DNA of 64,000 nt from contig CAYFNF010000004.1 of assembly GCA_964344485.1 (NCBI GenBank), positions 62,001 to 126,000 of the forward strand, given 5' to 3'. Both the position numbers and the translations under genes were made by a program. The notes beneath the pieces were generated by a model. It did not search any database. It saw nothing but the letters and a program-made list of their open reading frames with translations, and was not told the origin of the DNA. The stretch comes from CAYFNF01 sp964344485 (GTDB taxonomy: Bacteria; Patescibacteriota; Patescibacteriia; UBA9570; XYC2-FULL-38-9). Shown piece after piece: positions 32,039-41,030 of the stretch; position 1 is the stretch's first letter, and each line of letters opens with the position of its first letter.

Positions 32039-33385
32039 ATGAAATATGTTCACGCATTTCGATGGATGGTCAGTCTTTCTGTCGTACTATTCTTTGGTGT
32101 TCAAGCAACTACTGCAGCAGAACTGCCAGCCGCGCCAACTATTATCTCACCAGCACAGCAGAGCGTTCATAGCACTGCCCTGCCGGTGATCACTGGTGTT
32201 GCACCCGCAGACATGCGCATCGCAGTCTATATTAATAATCAATTTAATGGATATGCAGATACGGTCAGCGAGAGTCAGGGTGTACAGAGCTTCTCGTATA
32301 CTCCGTTTCTCTCCTTGTCCCCGGGTACACACACCGTGATGGCACGCGCTGAAGATGTAGACAATTCGATTCGCAGCAACAAGAGCAAGGCATATACATT
32401 TACTATTGAGACAGAACCGCCCGCACCTACGCTACTGGATTCTGTGGTTGACGCAGACTCTTCTTGGAGTCAGCCGTGGGTCACTGGCGTAGCGCCGAGC
32501 GGCACGACAGTCAATATGTATATTGACGGAGCGTTCAACGGCACTGCTACTGCTAGTAACCATGAGTCCGGAACCGGCAGCTTTGCGTATCAACCGTTTC
32601 TGGTGCTATCACCAGGTACGCATACCGTTACTGCTACGACTTTGGTAGAGCGCGTTGACGGAACAACGCGCATGAGCAAGCGGTCTCAAGCGTTTTCGCT
32701 AAAGATTGCTGCTCCAGTACAACGTTCAAATACCAGCACTGCTACAACAGCAGCTGTAAACGCGGATGAGCAAGTTGAGGTCGAGCAGCAAGAGGAGAAG
32801 CTATGGCCAGAACCAGCAGAAACAGAAGAGCCTGTTCAAGAGGAAGCGGAAGAGTCTGTAGACGAGATTGTCGAGGAGGTCGCTGAAGAAGAAAAGCAGG
32901 GCGATTCTGAGCCAACTCCTGTGGAGGAAGCCCCAGAAGAGCACAGCGAACAAGTTGCTGAAAGCACAAGCCAAGAAAGTGAGGGAGTTGTCTCTCCGGA
33001 TGGAAACGGTGTTGCAGAGCAGGAAGAAGACAAAGAAGTGGAAGGTGCTACCGGTGTCGAAGAAGACACTGAAGAAGATACCGAAGCGTCGACAACGCGC
33101 AGGAAAACATTCGGCTGGATTCTCTTGATCGCCGCGTTAGCGATATTCCTGTATCAACTACGTCGACGAAAGAACGAAGAGAGTCAAGAGTCACCGGACG
33201 TCACTGTACTCTCGGATGAAGAAGCGCAGCAAGTAAAGAAAGACAACGAGCAACAGCTCGAATTTCATGCACCGAAAGAGAATAAAAATATCGAAGTGAT
33301 CAAAAAGGAGGAGAAATCTCAATCAACAGACAGTTCCGAGCAGTCGTCCTCGCAAGAGACGAACCAGGAGCCGAAGTCAGAATAA
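32039..33385 (+). CDS. surface protein with two Ig-like repeats, acidic stalk and C-terminal membrane anchor
   Basis: 448 aa from ATG 32039, with AGGAGGGG about 13 nt upstream. Signal peptide at about 1-27 (RWMVSLSVVLFFGVQATTAA). Two repeats (about 33-125 and 128-215) share VYINNQFNGYA/MYIDGAFNGTA, SFxYxPFLxLSPGTHTV. A Glu/Val/Pro-rich segment (about 235-355) forms a stalk, followed by a membrane helix (TFGWILLIAALAIFLYQL, about 360-378) and a charged cytoplasmic tail of about 70 residues. The repeat also occurs in the giant protein near its residue 1290. Probably a surface-displayed adhesin or structural protein. Confidence 0.82.
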   Translation: MKYVHAFRWMVSLSVVLFFGVQATTAAELPAAPTIISPAQQSVHSTALPVITGVAPADMRIAVYINNQFNGYADTVSESQGVQSFSYTPFLSLSPGTHTVMARAEDVDNSIRSNKSKAYTFTIETEPPAPTLLDSVVDADSSWSQPWVTGVAPSGTTVNMYIDGAFNGTATASNHESGTGSFAYQPFLVLSPGTHTVTATTLVERVDGTTRMSKRSQAFSLKIAAPVQRSNTSTATTAAVNADEQVEVEQQEEKLWPEPAETEEPVQEEAEESVDEIVEEVAEEEKQGDSEPTPVEEAPEEHSEQVAESTSQESEGVVSPDGNGVAEQEEDKEVEGATGVEEDTEEDTEASTTRRKTFGWILLIAALAIFLYQLRRRKNEESQESPDVTVLSDEEAQQVKKDNEQQLEFHAPKENKNIEVIKKEEKSQSTDSSEQSSSQETNQEPKSE

Positions 33386-33417
33386 TATCACTCGAATAGA
33401 ACACACATCACCACACA

Positions 33418-33440
33418 AACCGCTCATTGTAGCGGTTTTG
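33418..33440 (+). terminator. intrinsic terminator of the Ig-repeat gene
   Basis: AACCGCT-CATTGT-AGCGGTT followed by TTGTGTTTG. Confidence 0.7.
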
Positions 33441-33486
33441 TGTTTGCGTTCATACAGGATGCAGCACGAACGCAGGAGGGTATAAA

Positions 33487-33508
33487 AAAACTGCGTGTGT
33501 GGCGCAGT
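33487..33508 (-). terminator. intrinsic terminator of GC-rich gene 6
   Basis: On the minus strand ACTGCG...CGCAGT is followed by seven T. It directly follows the stop codon of the gene at 33513. Confidence 0.75.
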
Positions 33509-33512
33509 TGGC

Positions 33513-33920
33513 CTACTGGCCGTCGGGCTCGTCGCCGGACTCGGGTGCGGTGACGCGCTGCCTGGGGCGGTCGAAGCTGATGATCAGCACGGCCATGCTC
33601 CCGGGCAGCACCGTGATCTCGAGCGCGATGGTCTTGCCCACGACCTTGGTGTTGTCCTCGCGCGAGGACACCAGCAGCTTACCGTTGACCTCGCACTCAC
33701 CCATGACCGCGCGGACCGTCACCGCGAACGGCAAGGCATCGAACGCGTGCTCGCCCTCGTGGACGTGCATGGTCAGGAACTCCCGACCCGTGGGCGTGGC
33801 GTCCTGCACCAGCGTAACCCTGCCGCCGACCTCGAGCGCACTCACCTGGTGGGTGTGCCCCCACTCACCGCTGTCTTCCTTGGTGCGGTAGATCAGCGTG
33901 AGCCTCATGTCCATCGACAT
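33513..33920 (-). CDS. GC-rich ORFan protein 6 (135 aa)
   Basis: ATG 33920 (MSMDMRLTLIYRTKED) follows AGGAGG by 5 nt; the extension to 34001 is AT-rich leader. The protein is soluble and beta-rich (GGRVTLVQDATPTGREFLTM, ECEVNGKLLVSSRED, IALEITVLPGSMAVLIISFD), perhaps a small beta-barrel. No family recognised; it faintly resembles a PilZ or carbohydrate-binding sandwich, without diagnostic residues. It lies downstream of GC-rich gene 7 on the same strand with its own leader and terminator. Confidence 0.75.
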   Translation of the reverse strand: MSMDMRLTLIYRTKEDSGEWGHTHQVSALEVGGRVTLVQDATPTGREFLTMHVHEGEHAFDALPFAVTVRAVMGECEVNGKLLVSSREDNTKVVGKTIALEITVLPGSMAVLIISFDRPRQRVTAPESGDEPDGQ

Positions 33921-33931
33921 GCAATCCTCCT

Positions 33932-33967
33932 CGACCTGCCTGCATCTTCGCAGACTGTCGTATTGTA
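33932..33967 (-). promoter_or_regulatory. leader hairpin and -10 of GC-rich gene 6
   Basis: On the minus strand TACAAT (33962-33967) is followed by a stem starting CGAC/GTCG (ends 33960 and 33932) that encloses CTGC-GAAGAT-GCAG, then AGGAGG. A TTGACA exists at 33996-34001, but its distance to TACAAT is 28 nt, so the -35 is unclear. Confidence 0.45.
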
Positions 33968-34014
33968 TCCGAAGACAAACATGATTGTGTGTGTTTGTCA
34001 AGGCATTTTAAGTA

Positions 34015-34059
34015 TAAAAAAAGCGCGGTCTGAAGGCTCCTCCTGCCTCAGTGCGCTAG
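34015..34059 (-). terminator. intrinsic terminator of GC-rich gene 7
   Basis: On the minus strand AGCGC...GCGCT encloses CTGAGGC/GCCTTCAG and is followed by seven T. It overlaps the stop codon. Confidence 0.75.
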
Positions 34060-35046
34060 TCCTCCAGGATCCGCAGTACCTCGAAGTTCGGGTGCTTGGC
34101 CGCATGCGCGAAGAACGGGAGGCACTCGTACGTGAACTCCCCGTTGAACACGGTCTGGTAGTAGAGCCAGGAGTAGAGCGCGTGATCGAAGTCGTCATCG
34201 TCCAGCACTCGCTCGCACATCCCGGTGCCGGGCCGGTACTCCATCCCCCAGGCGTTCGCCGCATCGCACGTCTGCATGTAGGTCTCACGCAGCAGGAACC
34301 ACGTGAACTCGCAGACCGGCTGGTTCGACCCGTAGCGGTCCCAGCCCCGTGCCATGATCTCGGCCTCGGTGTGCGAAGCGTCACGCCAGGCGTGCAGCAG
34401 CAGGGTCTCGAACCAGAGGTCCAGCAGCGCGGCCGGCACGTCGTCCTGCTCCATGTACGTGAGCGACTCGATCTGGAAGAAGATCACCGGCGACTCGGTG
34501 TTGTCGTGCGAGATCGGCTGGAACTTGACCAGCCAGGGCCAGGACACGGGTGATCAGGTCCGTGTAACCGCTCTCGGGTAGGTTGCGCACCAGGTAGAGC
34601 GCACGCTCCTCCAGCAGCGCGGTCTCGGTGCCCGGCAGCGGTAGGTCCTCGTTCCCGGGCAGGGTGAGTGCGGGCAGTGGCGGGAAGGTGGTGGGCTCTT
34701 CCATGACCGCGGGCAGGGTCGGCTCTTCCTCGAGCGGCCAGTCCAGCTCCATCTGCAGGTACGAGCGCAGCTCCTGGTCGCTGAGCACAGCCCAGGCCAT
34801 GCCGTCGATGCGGAGCAGGTCGGAGAGCCAGAGCATGTCGGCCTGGTCCAGCTCCTGATTCGACGCGACCTGCGTGTTGACCTCGTCGGATCCGATCCTG
34901 GGCGACGGGATGAAGGTATGCGAGGTCGGCGGCGTAGGCTCCAGGAAGCTCACGATCACCGCGGACCAGCACACCAGCAAGGCCAGCATCAGGACCAGTA
35001 CGGCCACGAGATGGCCGATGCGGAACTTGGTGTTGGGAAAGGGCAT
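34056..35046 (-). pseudogene. GC-rich membrane-anchored protein 7, split by a 1-nt frameshift
   Basis: Reading starts at ATG 35046 (MPFPNTKFRIGHLV, SD GGAGGA 5 nt upstream) and follows one frame to about 34545 (NLPESGYTDLITR). It then must shift by one nt to continue as SWPWLVKFQPISHDNTE to the stop at 34056. The full span is 991 nt, one more than a multiple of three. The joined product of about 330 residues has one N-terminal membrane helix (about 12-33), a Pro/Glu-rich external segment and a Trp/Tyr-rich C-terminal domain. No family recognised. The shift is near accc and ggccctggctgg runs and could be an assembly error, a mutation or programmed. Confidence 0.7.
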
Positions 35047-35082
35047 GTCGTCTCCTCCACGAGTAGTTGTACTGCTATGACA

Positions 35083-35170
35083 ACAGCACTGGAAATGACG
35101 CGAACCAACTGCCATTCTCCACTACTGTTCTCTGAAACCATAACCGTAATAAACGCACTGAAAAAGTCAA
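35083..35170 (-). promoter_or_regulatory. promoter and leader hairpin of GC-rich gene 7
   Basis: On the minus strand TTGACT (35165-35170), 16 nt, TACGGT (35143-35148), start near 35136. ACAGTAGTGGAGAATG (from 35128) pairs well with CATTTCCAGTGCTGT (ending 35083), a long hairpin near the 5' end. Confidence 0.5.
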
Positions 35171-35218
35171 GAAATATAGGGATTTCTACCACCAATTTGG
35201 CCCTAAAGCACGTAATTA

Positions 35219-35246
35219 TTGACTTTTTTTCGCCATACCCTATAAT
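35219..35246 (+). promoter_or_regulatory. promoter of nusA-hppA-tig
   Basis: TTGACT (35219-35224), 16 nt, perfect TATAAT (35241-35246). The start near 35253 leaves about 50 nt of AT-rich leader without an SD. Confidence 0.7.
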
Positions 35247-35302
35247 CAATACGCTGGTATCTAACGATGCTAGTTTTTTAATGCATAAATAAACATATTT
35301 AT

Positions 35303-36856
35303 ATGCCAAAAAGCGAATTAGCACTGGCTATCGAACAGGTGTGCGATGAGAAAAACATCCCGTACGAGTCAGTGATCGAATCAATCGAAGCAGCTCTTGC
35401 AGTTGCGTATCGAAAAGAATTCGGGAATAAACTGTTAAATTGTCGCGTGGAGTTCAATCCAGACGATGGGTCCACACGAATTTTTGACGTGAAAGAAGTC
35501 GTTGAAGACCCAACCGAAGAAGAGTTGGAGGAGCTTGAGCGCAAAGAAAAAGAGCGTGCGGAAGGAAAAGACAGAAAAGACAAGCCAGAAGAGAAGAAAG
35601 AAGAGGAAAAGAAAGAGAAAGAAAAAACTGATGACGAAAAAAAGGAAGGCGAAGAAGGCTCTGAAGAGGACGAAGAAGAACAGCGGCGCTTTAACCCGCG
35701 CACTGATATCCCTATTTCTGAAGCAACCAAAATCAAGGACGACGCAGAGATCGGCGATGAAATCATTACTGAGCTCCCAGTTCCAGAAGGATATGGACGT
35801 GTTGCAGCACAGACAGCAAAGCAGGTCATTATCCAAAAATTGAGAGAAGCAGAACGTGAGACCTTGTTTAATCAGTACAAAGATCGTGTAGGCGAGATTG
35901 TGAATGCATCGGTTCAGAGAATTGAAGGTCGCATGCTCTATATGGACTTAGGCCAGGCAACAGCAATCATGCCGCCGCCAGAGCAAGTTCCAAATGAAAA
36001 CTACAAGATTGGAGATCGATACAAAGTATATCTACGCTCTGTGGAGAAAACGAACAAAGGGCCAGAGATTATTGCATCACGAGCAGCAGCTGAAATGGTA
36101 AATCAACTGTTTAGCATGGAAGTACCAGAGATTAATTCAGGATCTATTGAAGTGAAGTCAGTTGCTCGCGAAGCTGGATCCCGTTCTAAGATTGCAGTAC
36201 AGAGCCTTGCTGACAACATTGATCCGATCGGATCTTGTGTTGGGCAACGCGGTGCTCGCGTACAGACCGTCATGAACGAACTCGGCGGAGAGAAGATTGA
36301 TATCATTGAGTTTAGTGATGATGCAGTGAAGTTCATTGTGAATGCACTCTCTCCTGCAAAGATTATCTCAGTGCAGTTAGATGAAGAAGAGCAGACCGCA
36401 AAAGCATTTGTGAATGAAGACCAGCTCTCGCTTGCTATCGGTAAGGGTGGGCAGAACGTTCGTCTGGCAGCTAAGCTTAGCGGCTGGAAGATTGATGTGG
36501 TAAAGGAAGATGAAGAAGGTGCTGAATCTGAAAAAGAAGATGAAGACAAACCAGTAGACGATCAAGACGCAGACGCAGACGATGCAAAGGAAGAAAAAAC
36601 CACAGAAGCAGTAGAAGAGACTGAAGAGAAAGAGGAAAAGAAAGAGGACGCCAAAGAAAAAGAAGAGAAAATAGAAGACGCCCCAGAAGAGGAGTCCGAA
36701 GACAAGAAGGACGAGGAAGAGAAGGAAGAGGACAAAGACGAAGAGGAAGAGAAGAAGACGGTAGCAAAAAAAGCAACAAAGAAAACCGCGGCAAAGAAGA
36801 CCACAAAGAAGACCACAAAGAAGCCCGCGAAAAAGAAGAAGATAAAAAATAATTAA
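35303..36856 (+). CDS. nusA: transcription elongation factor NusA with charged insertion
   Basis: 517 aa. NusA binds RNA polymerase and modulates pausing and termination. The N-terminal domain (SELALAIEQVCDEKNIPYES) is interrupted at about residues 71-128 by a Glu/Lys low-complexity insert before the rest of the domain (FNPRTDIPISE...). S1 (GEIVNASVQRIEGRMLYMDL) and two KH domains follow (DPIGSCVGQRGARVQ; LSLAIGKGGQNVRLAAKL). A long acidic tail from about residue 398 ends in a Lys/Thr-rich stretch (KKATKKTAAKKTTKKTTKKP) resembling histone-H1-like tails. It is separated from infB, its usual partner, and heads an operon with hppA and tig. Confidence 0.95.
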   Translation: MPKSELALAIEQVCDEKNIPYESVIESIEAALAVAYRKEFGNKLLNCRVEFNPDDGSTRIFDVKEVVEDPTEEELEELERKEKERAEGKDRKDKPEEKKEEEKKEKEKTDDEKKEGEEGSEEDEEEQRRFNPRTDIPISEATKIKDDAEIGDEIITELPVPEGYGRVAAQTAKQVIIQKLREAERETLFNQYKDRVGEIVNASVQRIEGRMLYMDLGQATAIMPPPEQVPNENYKIGDRYKVYLRSVEKTNKGPEIIASRAAAEMVNQLFSMEVPEINSGSIEVKSVAREAGSRSKIAVQSLADNIDPIGSCVGQRGARVQTVMNELGGEKIDIIEFSDDAVKFIVNALSPAKIISVQLDEEEQTAKAFVNEDQLSLAIGKGGQNVRLAAKLSGWKIDVVKEDEEGAESEKEDEDKPVDDQDADADDAKEEKTTEAVEETEEKEEKKEDAKEKEEKIEDAPEEESEDKKDEEEKEEDKDEEEEKKTVAKKATKKTAAKKTTKKTTKKPAKKKKIKNN

Positions 36857-36877
36857 ATATAAGTAAGAGAAAGAAGT

Positions 36878-38872
36878 ATGAATAACCTTATTCTATTCGC
36901 ACTGGTTAGCGCTCTACTCTCCATCGTATACGGTGGCATCTTGATCAAGGTGATCATGAAGAAGAGCGCTGGATCAGAGAGAATGCAAGAGATTGCAGCT
37001 GCAGTTCAGGCTGGCGCTAAAGCGTACTTGAACAGACAGTACCGTACTATTGCTATCATCGGTGTTGTTATTTTTGCGCTCCTGTGGTTGATCTTAGATA
37101 TCTCTACCGCACTTGGATTCGCTATTGGTGCAGTACTATCGGCACTCGCAGGATACATCGGTATGCACGTTTCTGTACGAGCGAACGTTCGCACCACAGA
37201 AGCAGCACGAGGTGGCATTAAAGAAGCACTGAACGTTGCAGTAAAAGGTGGCTCAGTAACCGGCTTACTAGTAGTCGGGCTCGCATTACTCGGTGTTGCA
37301 GGCTTTTATGCTGTATCCGGGGACCTGAAGGCATTAATTGGCCTTGGGTTTGGAGGAAGTTTAATTTCAGTATTTGCTCGTCTTGGTGGCGGAATTTTCA
37401 CCAAAGCAGCAGATGTAGGAGCAGACTTGGTTGGTAAAGTCGAAGCAGGAATCCCTGAAGACGACCCAAGAAACCCAGCAGTAATTGCAGACAACGTTGG
37501 AGATAACGTCGGAGACTGTGCTGGAATGGCAGCAGATCTATATGAAACATACGCAGTAACCTCAGTGGCAGCAATGCTCTTAGGTGCACTAGCGTTTAAC
37601 CACTCAGAACAAGCGATACTTTACCCGCTAGTATTAGGTGGGGTAGCAATTCTGACCTCCATTATCGGGACCTGGTTCATTCGCCTTGGCAGCAAGGAGA
37701 ACATCATGAACGCACTGTATAAAGGATTAGCAGTATCAGGCATCCTGGCAGCGATCATTTTCTACCCAGTCACCAAATGGATGATGGGAGACATTGAGAA
37801 ATATAGTGTAATGGATCTATATATCTCCGCATTAGTTGGTCTAGTTGTGACTGCTGCTTTAGTACTTATCACTGAATACTACACATCAACGAAATACTAT
37901 CCAGTAAAATCAATTGCAAAAGCATCAAAATCTGGACATGCGACTAACATCATTCAAGGACTCGCAATGTCATTGAAATCAACTGCATGGCCAGTATTAG
38001 TGATTGCAGCAGGCATCCTGGTGACGTACCAATTTGCTGAGCTATACGGAGTTGCAGTTGCTGCAATGTCTATGCTTTCTATGGCAGGTATTATTGTTGC
38101 GATTGATGCATACGGACCAATTACAGATAACGCTGGTGGAATTGCTGAGATGGCAGAGCTACCAGAAGAAGTTCGAAACATCACTGATCCATTAGACGCA
38201 GTCGGAAACACCACGAAAGCAGTGACCAAAGGATACGCTATTGGTTCTGCTGGACTCGCTGCATTAGTGCTGTTCGCTTCATACACACAGGAATTTGAAG
38301 AACTTGGGCACCATTTGAAATTCCGATTAGAAGATCCATACGTATTGATTGGATTATTCATTGGTGGGCTACTTCCATTCTACTTTAGCGCGCTTTCTAT
38401 GGAGGCAGTTGGAAAGACAGCAGGAAAAGTCGTGGACGAAGTACGTAGACAGTTCCAAGAGATTAAAGGTATTATGGACGGAACTGCGAAACCAGATTAC
38501 GCGCAGTGTGTAGACATTGTGACTAAAGCTGCTATCAAGCAGATGATTATCCCAGCACTTATCCCTGTTGTCGTGCCTATTATCGTTGGATTCTTACTTG
38601 GACCAGTTGCACTTGGTGGATTATTGGTCGGAAGCATCATTACTGGACTCTTTGTTGCGATCTCAATGACCTCTGGTGGAGGCGCATGGGATAATGCGAA
38701 GAAGTACATTGAAGACGGACATCACGGCGGCAAAGGTTCAGACGCGCATAAAGCTGCAGTAACTGGAGATACCGTTGGTGACCCATACAAAGACACTGCA
38801 GGTCCAGCAATTAATCCTATGATTAAGATCTTGAATATTGTCGCTCTCTTACTCGTTACCCTACTCGTCTAA
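36878..38872 (+). CDS. hppA: membrane-bound proton-pumping pyrophosphatase
   Basis: 664 aa with about 16 hydrophobic helices. It couples PPi hydrolysis to ion transport across the membrane. The catalytic loop [20 protein letters not shown] and [19 protein letters not shown] are complete, as is the C-terminal [18 protein letters not shown]. The segment [16 protein letters not shown] has Lys in the position that is Lys in K+-independent and Ala in K+-dependent H+-PPases, so this is probably a K+-independent proton pump. It lies 21 nt after nusA and abuts tig. Confidence 0.96.
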   Translation: MNNLILFALVSALLSIVYGGILIKVIMKKSAGSERMQEIAAAVQAGAKAYLNRQYRTIAIIGVVIFALLWLILDISTALGFAIGAVLSALAGYIGMHVSVRANVRTTEAARGGIKEALNVAVKGGSVTGLLVVGLALLGVAGFYAVSGDLKALIGLGFGGSLISVFARLGGGIFTKAADVGADLVGKVEAGIPEDDPRNPAVIADNVGDNVGDCAGMAADLYETYAVTSVAAMLLGALAFNHSEQAILYPLVLGGVAILTSIIGTWFIRLGSKENIMNALYKGLAVSGILAAIIFYPVTKWMMGDIEKYSVMDLYISALVGLVVTAALVLITEYYTSTKYYPVKSIAKASKSGHATNIIQGLAMSLKSTAWPVLVIAAGILVTYQFAELYGVAVAAMSMLSMAGIIVAIDAYGPITDNAGGIAEMAELPEEVRNITDPLDAVGNTTKAVTKGYAIGSAGLAALVLFASYTQEFEELGHHLKFRLEDPYVLIGLFIGGLLPFYFSALSMEAVGKTAGKVVDEVRRQFQEIKGIMDGTAKPDYAQCVDIVTKAAIKQMIIPALIPVVVPIIVGFLLGPVALGGLLVGSIITGLFVAISMTSGGGAWDNAKKYIEDGHHGGKGSDAHKAAVTGDTVGDPYKDTAGPAINPMIKILNIVALLLVTLLV

Positions 38873-40183
38873 ATGCAAGTTACAAAAAAAGACCTCCCAA
38901 AAAGCCAGGTCGAGCTTACGATCGAGCTTTCTGTTGAGGAAGTACAACCGTTCGTAGACAAGGCTGCAAAGCGTATTGCGAAGGATGTAGACATCAAGGG
39001 CTTCCGTAAAGGAAAGGTTCCATATGATGTACTCGCAAAGAACGTTGGAGAAGCCACGATCTATGAAGAGGCGTTCAATGACATCGTTGAAGATGTCTAT
39101 CCAAAAGCTGTTGAGCAAGAAGACCTTCAAGTCGCCGGAAAAGCAAACATTGATCTGGAGAAGATCGCGCCAGGAAATCCAGTAGTCTTTAAAGCAACCG
39201 TTCCTTTGATGCCAAATGTGTCACTGGGCAATTACAAGAAAGTAAAAGTCAAGAAAGGTACAGCAAAGATGGATGACGCAAAGTTTGAAAAAACACTGAA
39301 GGACATCCAAAAGATGCGTGCAAAAGAGAAGGTCGTAAACCGAGAAGCAAAAGAAGGTGACAAAGTAGTGCTAGACTTTGAAGTCAAAGTCGGCGGCGTA
39401 GTCATCGAGGGCGGATCCGCTCAGAAGCAGCCGCTGGTGATCGGCGAGAGTCAATTCATCCCAGGATTTGAAGAGGAGATCGTTGGATTGAAGAAAGACG
39501 ATGAGAAAGACTTCGAGCTGCAATTTCCGGAAGAGTACAAGAAGGAGGTTGCTGGAAAGAAAGGAGCATTCCACGTGAAAGTACATGACGTCTTTGAGAT
39601 CGAGCTCCCAGAGCTAACAGACGAAATCGCAAAAGAGATGAGCTTCGAGAACCTAGACAAGATGAAAGAAGAGCTGCAAAAAAATATCATGCGCGAACTC
39701 GAGCAGAAAGAACAGGAGAAGTACGAGAAAGAAGTGATTGAAGCTATGATGAAAGAGGCAGAGATTGATGATGTCCCAGAGCAGCTGATTGAGGATGAAG
39801 CAGAAAAGATGGTCCAAGAGTCTGAACATGAGATTTCTCAGCAAGGACTAAAGTTTGATGACTATCTCGAGCATCTCGGGAAGAAGCGCGATGAACTCAA
39901 AGAAGAGTTCAAGCAGAATGCAGAGAAACGAATTCAAGCAGCATTAGTCATGCGTGAGCTCGCTGTAGTTGAAGACATTAAGGTCGATACCGCTGAGATT
40001 GATAAAGAGCTAGAGGAAATGAAGAAGATGTATGATCAGTTGCCTGAGATGGCGGCACAATTCGACGCACCACAGTATCGTGCGCATATAGAGAACACGA
40101 TGATGCACAAGAAGACGTTTGAACGCATTGGGAGCTTCTCGGGCAAGGGCGACGCAGAAGACAAGGACAAGAAAGCAGAATAA
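38873..40183 (+). CDS. tig: trigger factor
   Basis: 436 aa, normal length. It is a ribosome-associated chaperone. The N-terminal ribosome-binding domain contains the signature GFRKGKVPYDVL (about residues 43-54). A central FKBP-like PPIase domain (GDKVVLDFEVKVGGVVIEGG ... SQFIPGFEEEIVGLK) and a helical C-terminal domain follow. The ATG follows the hppA stop without any gap, implying translational coupling. clpP/clpX, frequent neighbours elsewhere, are not here. A strong terminator ends the operon. Confidence 0.96.
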   Translation: MQVTKKDLPKSQVELTIELSVEEVQPFVDKAAKRIAKDVDIKGFRKGKVPYDVLAKNVGEATIYEEAFNDIVEDVYPKAVEQEDLQVAGKANIDLEKIAPGNPVVFKATVPLMPNVSLGNYKKVKVKKGTAKMDDAKFEKTLKDIQKMRAKEKVVNREAKEGDKVVLDFEVKVGGVVIEGGSAQKQPLVIGESQFIPGFEEEIVGLKKDDEKDFELQFPEEYKKEVAGKKGAFHVKVHDVFEIELPELTDEIAKEMSFENLDKMKEELQKNIMRELEQKEQEKYEKEVIEAMMKEAEIDDVPEQLIEDEAEKMVQESEHEISQQGLKFDDYLEHLGKKRDELKEEFKQNAEKRIQAALVMRELAVVEDIKVDTAEIDKELEEMKKMYDQLPEMAAQFDAPQYRAHIENTMMHKKTFERIGSFSGKGDAEDKDKKAE

Positions 40184-40186
40184 ATA

Positions 40187-40213
40187 AACAGCCGGCAACC
40201 CCGGCTGTTTTTT
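40187..40213 (+). terminator. intrinsic terminator of nusA-hppA-tig
   Basis: AACAGCCGG-CAACC-CCGGCTGTT followed by four T. Confidence 0.85.
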
Positions 40214-40216
40214 GAT

Positions 40217-40250
40217 AAAAAAATCGAGCGCAGACTCCTCTACAACGCTC
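40217..40250 (-). terminator. intrinsic terminator of GC-rich gene 8
   Basis: On the minus strand GAGCG...CGCTC is followed by GATTTTTTT; it overlaps the stop codon. Confidence 0.7.
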
Positions 40251-40866
40251 ACTGCGGGAAAATGCTGTGTACCCCTTCACCCTGTGGGTAGCCGATGTAG
40301 GCACCCTCCTCGTCCCAGCGCGGGTCCGGGCGGTAGAACCGAGACACGGTCGCGTAGAACGGGTGCCTGTACCGCTCCTCCGTGACGCCGGTCTCCAGCA
40401 CGTGGACGTACTCGATGACCTCATCGACCTGGATGACCGCCGGGGACTCCTCTGGCGTGACCTGCGGCAGGTCTACGGTGCCGTAGAGCAACCACCCGCC
40501 GTCCTTGCAGTAGAAGACGAGAAGGTCGCTGGTGATGGTGTCCTCGGGCATGGCGATGTCGATGAACTGCGGATCGTAGATCAGGTCTGTACCACCACCG
40601 ATCACCGGCGGGATGGTGTTCACGCCCACGCCCCACTGGTTGTGCCGGTTGGGCTCCACCCGAACGTCCGTGATCTCGGTCCAGCGCTCCACCCAGGGCG
40701 AGTGGAAGGCCGGGTCCGCGAACTCGCACACCACGGGCACGGCTTCGGTCAGCACGGGCTCGTCGGCGGGGTCTTCGTCGTTGCACTGGCATCCCGTGGC
40801 CAGCACCGCACCCAGCATCAGCAGTCCGCTCAGGCTGCGCCAGCCCGTCAAGTCAAACAGTCGCAT
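40249..40866 (-). CDS. GC-rich lipoprotein 8 (205 aa)
   Basis: ATG 40866 (MRLFDLTGWRSLSGLLMLGA) follows GGAGGA by about 8 nt. The lipobox LATGC places the lipidated Cys at residue 26, so the protein is an anchored lipoprotein. The mature part begins with an acidic linker (QCNDEDPADEP) and continues as a beta-rich domain with many aromatics. No family recognised. Codons end mainly in G/C, in contrast to tig and nfo on either side. It has a very good promoter and a three-way-junction leader. Confidence 0.8.
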   Translation of the reverse strand: MRLFDLTGWRSLSGLLMLGAVLATGCQCNDEDPADEPVLTEAVPVVCEFADPAFHSPWVERWTEITDVRVEPNRHNQWGVGVNTIPPVIGGGTDLIYDPQFIDIAMPEDTITSDLLVFYCKDGGWLLYGTVDLPQVTPEESPAVIQVDEVIEYVHVLETGVTEERYRHPFYATVSRFYRPDPRWDEEGAYIGYPQGEGVHSIFPQ

Positions 40867-40880
40867 TCGCTCATCCTCCG

Positions 40881-40977
40881 TGTCACACGTCGCAAGCACC
40901 GTGCTATTAACTCGCGCTTCAGCTCATCCACGCGCAAAGTGACAACATATCATAAATAATAAAGTCGCTTTTGTCAA
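40881..40977 (-). promoter_or_regulatory. promoter and three-way-junction leader of GC-rich gene 8
   Basis: On the minus strand TTGACA (40972-40977), 17 nt, TATGAT (40949-40954), start near 40942. TGTCAC at the start (40944-40939) pairs with GTGACA (40886-40881) just before the SD, enclosing a GCGCG stem and the hairpin AGCAC-GG-TGCTT. Confidence 0.65.
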
Positions 40978-41030
40978 CGTAACGGCGCTTTTTCGCTATC
41001 ACTATTGAGGAGATCATGTATAATATAAGC

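Noticed and set aside
33495..34553. 352-codon plus-strand frame across GC-rich genes 6 and 7
   Set aside because: It spans two genes of the other strand, their leader and terminators; composition is shadow-like.
40267..40959. 230-codon plus-strand frame
   Set aside because: Shadow of the GC-rich lipoprotein, which has lipobox, SD and promoter on the minus strand.
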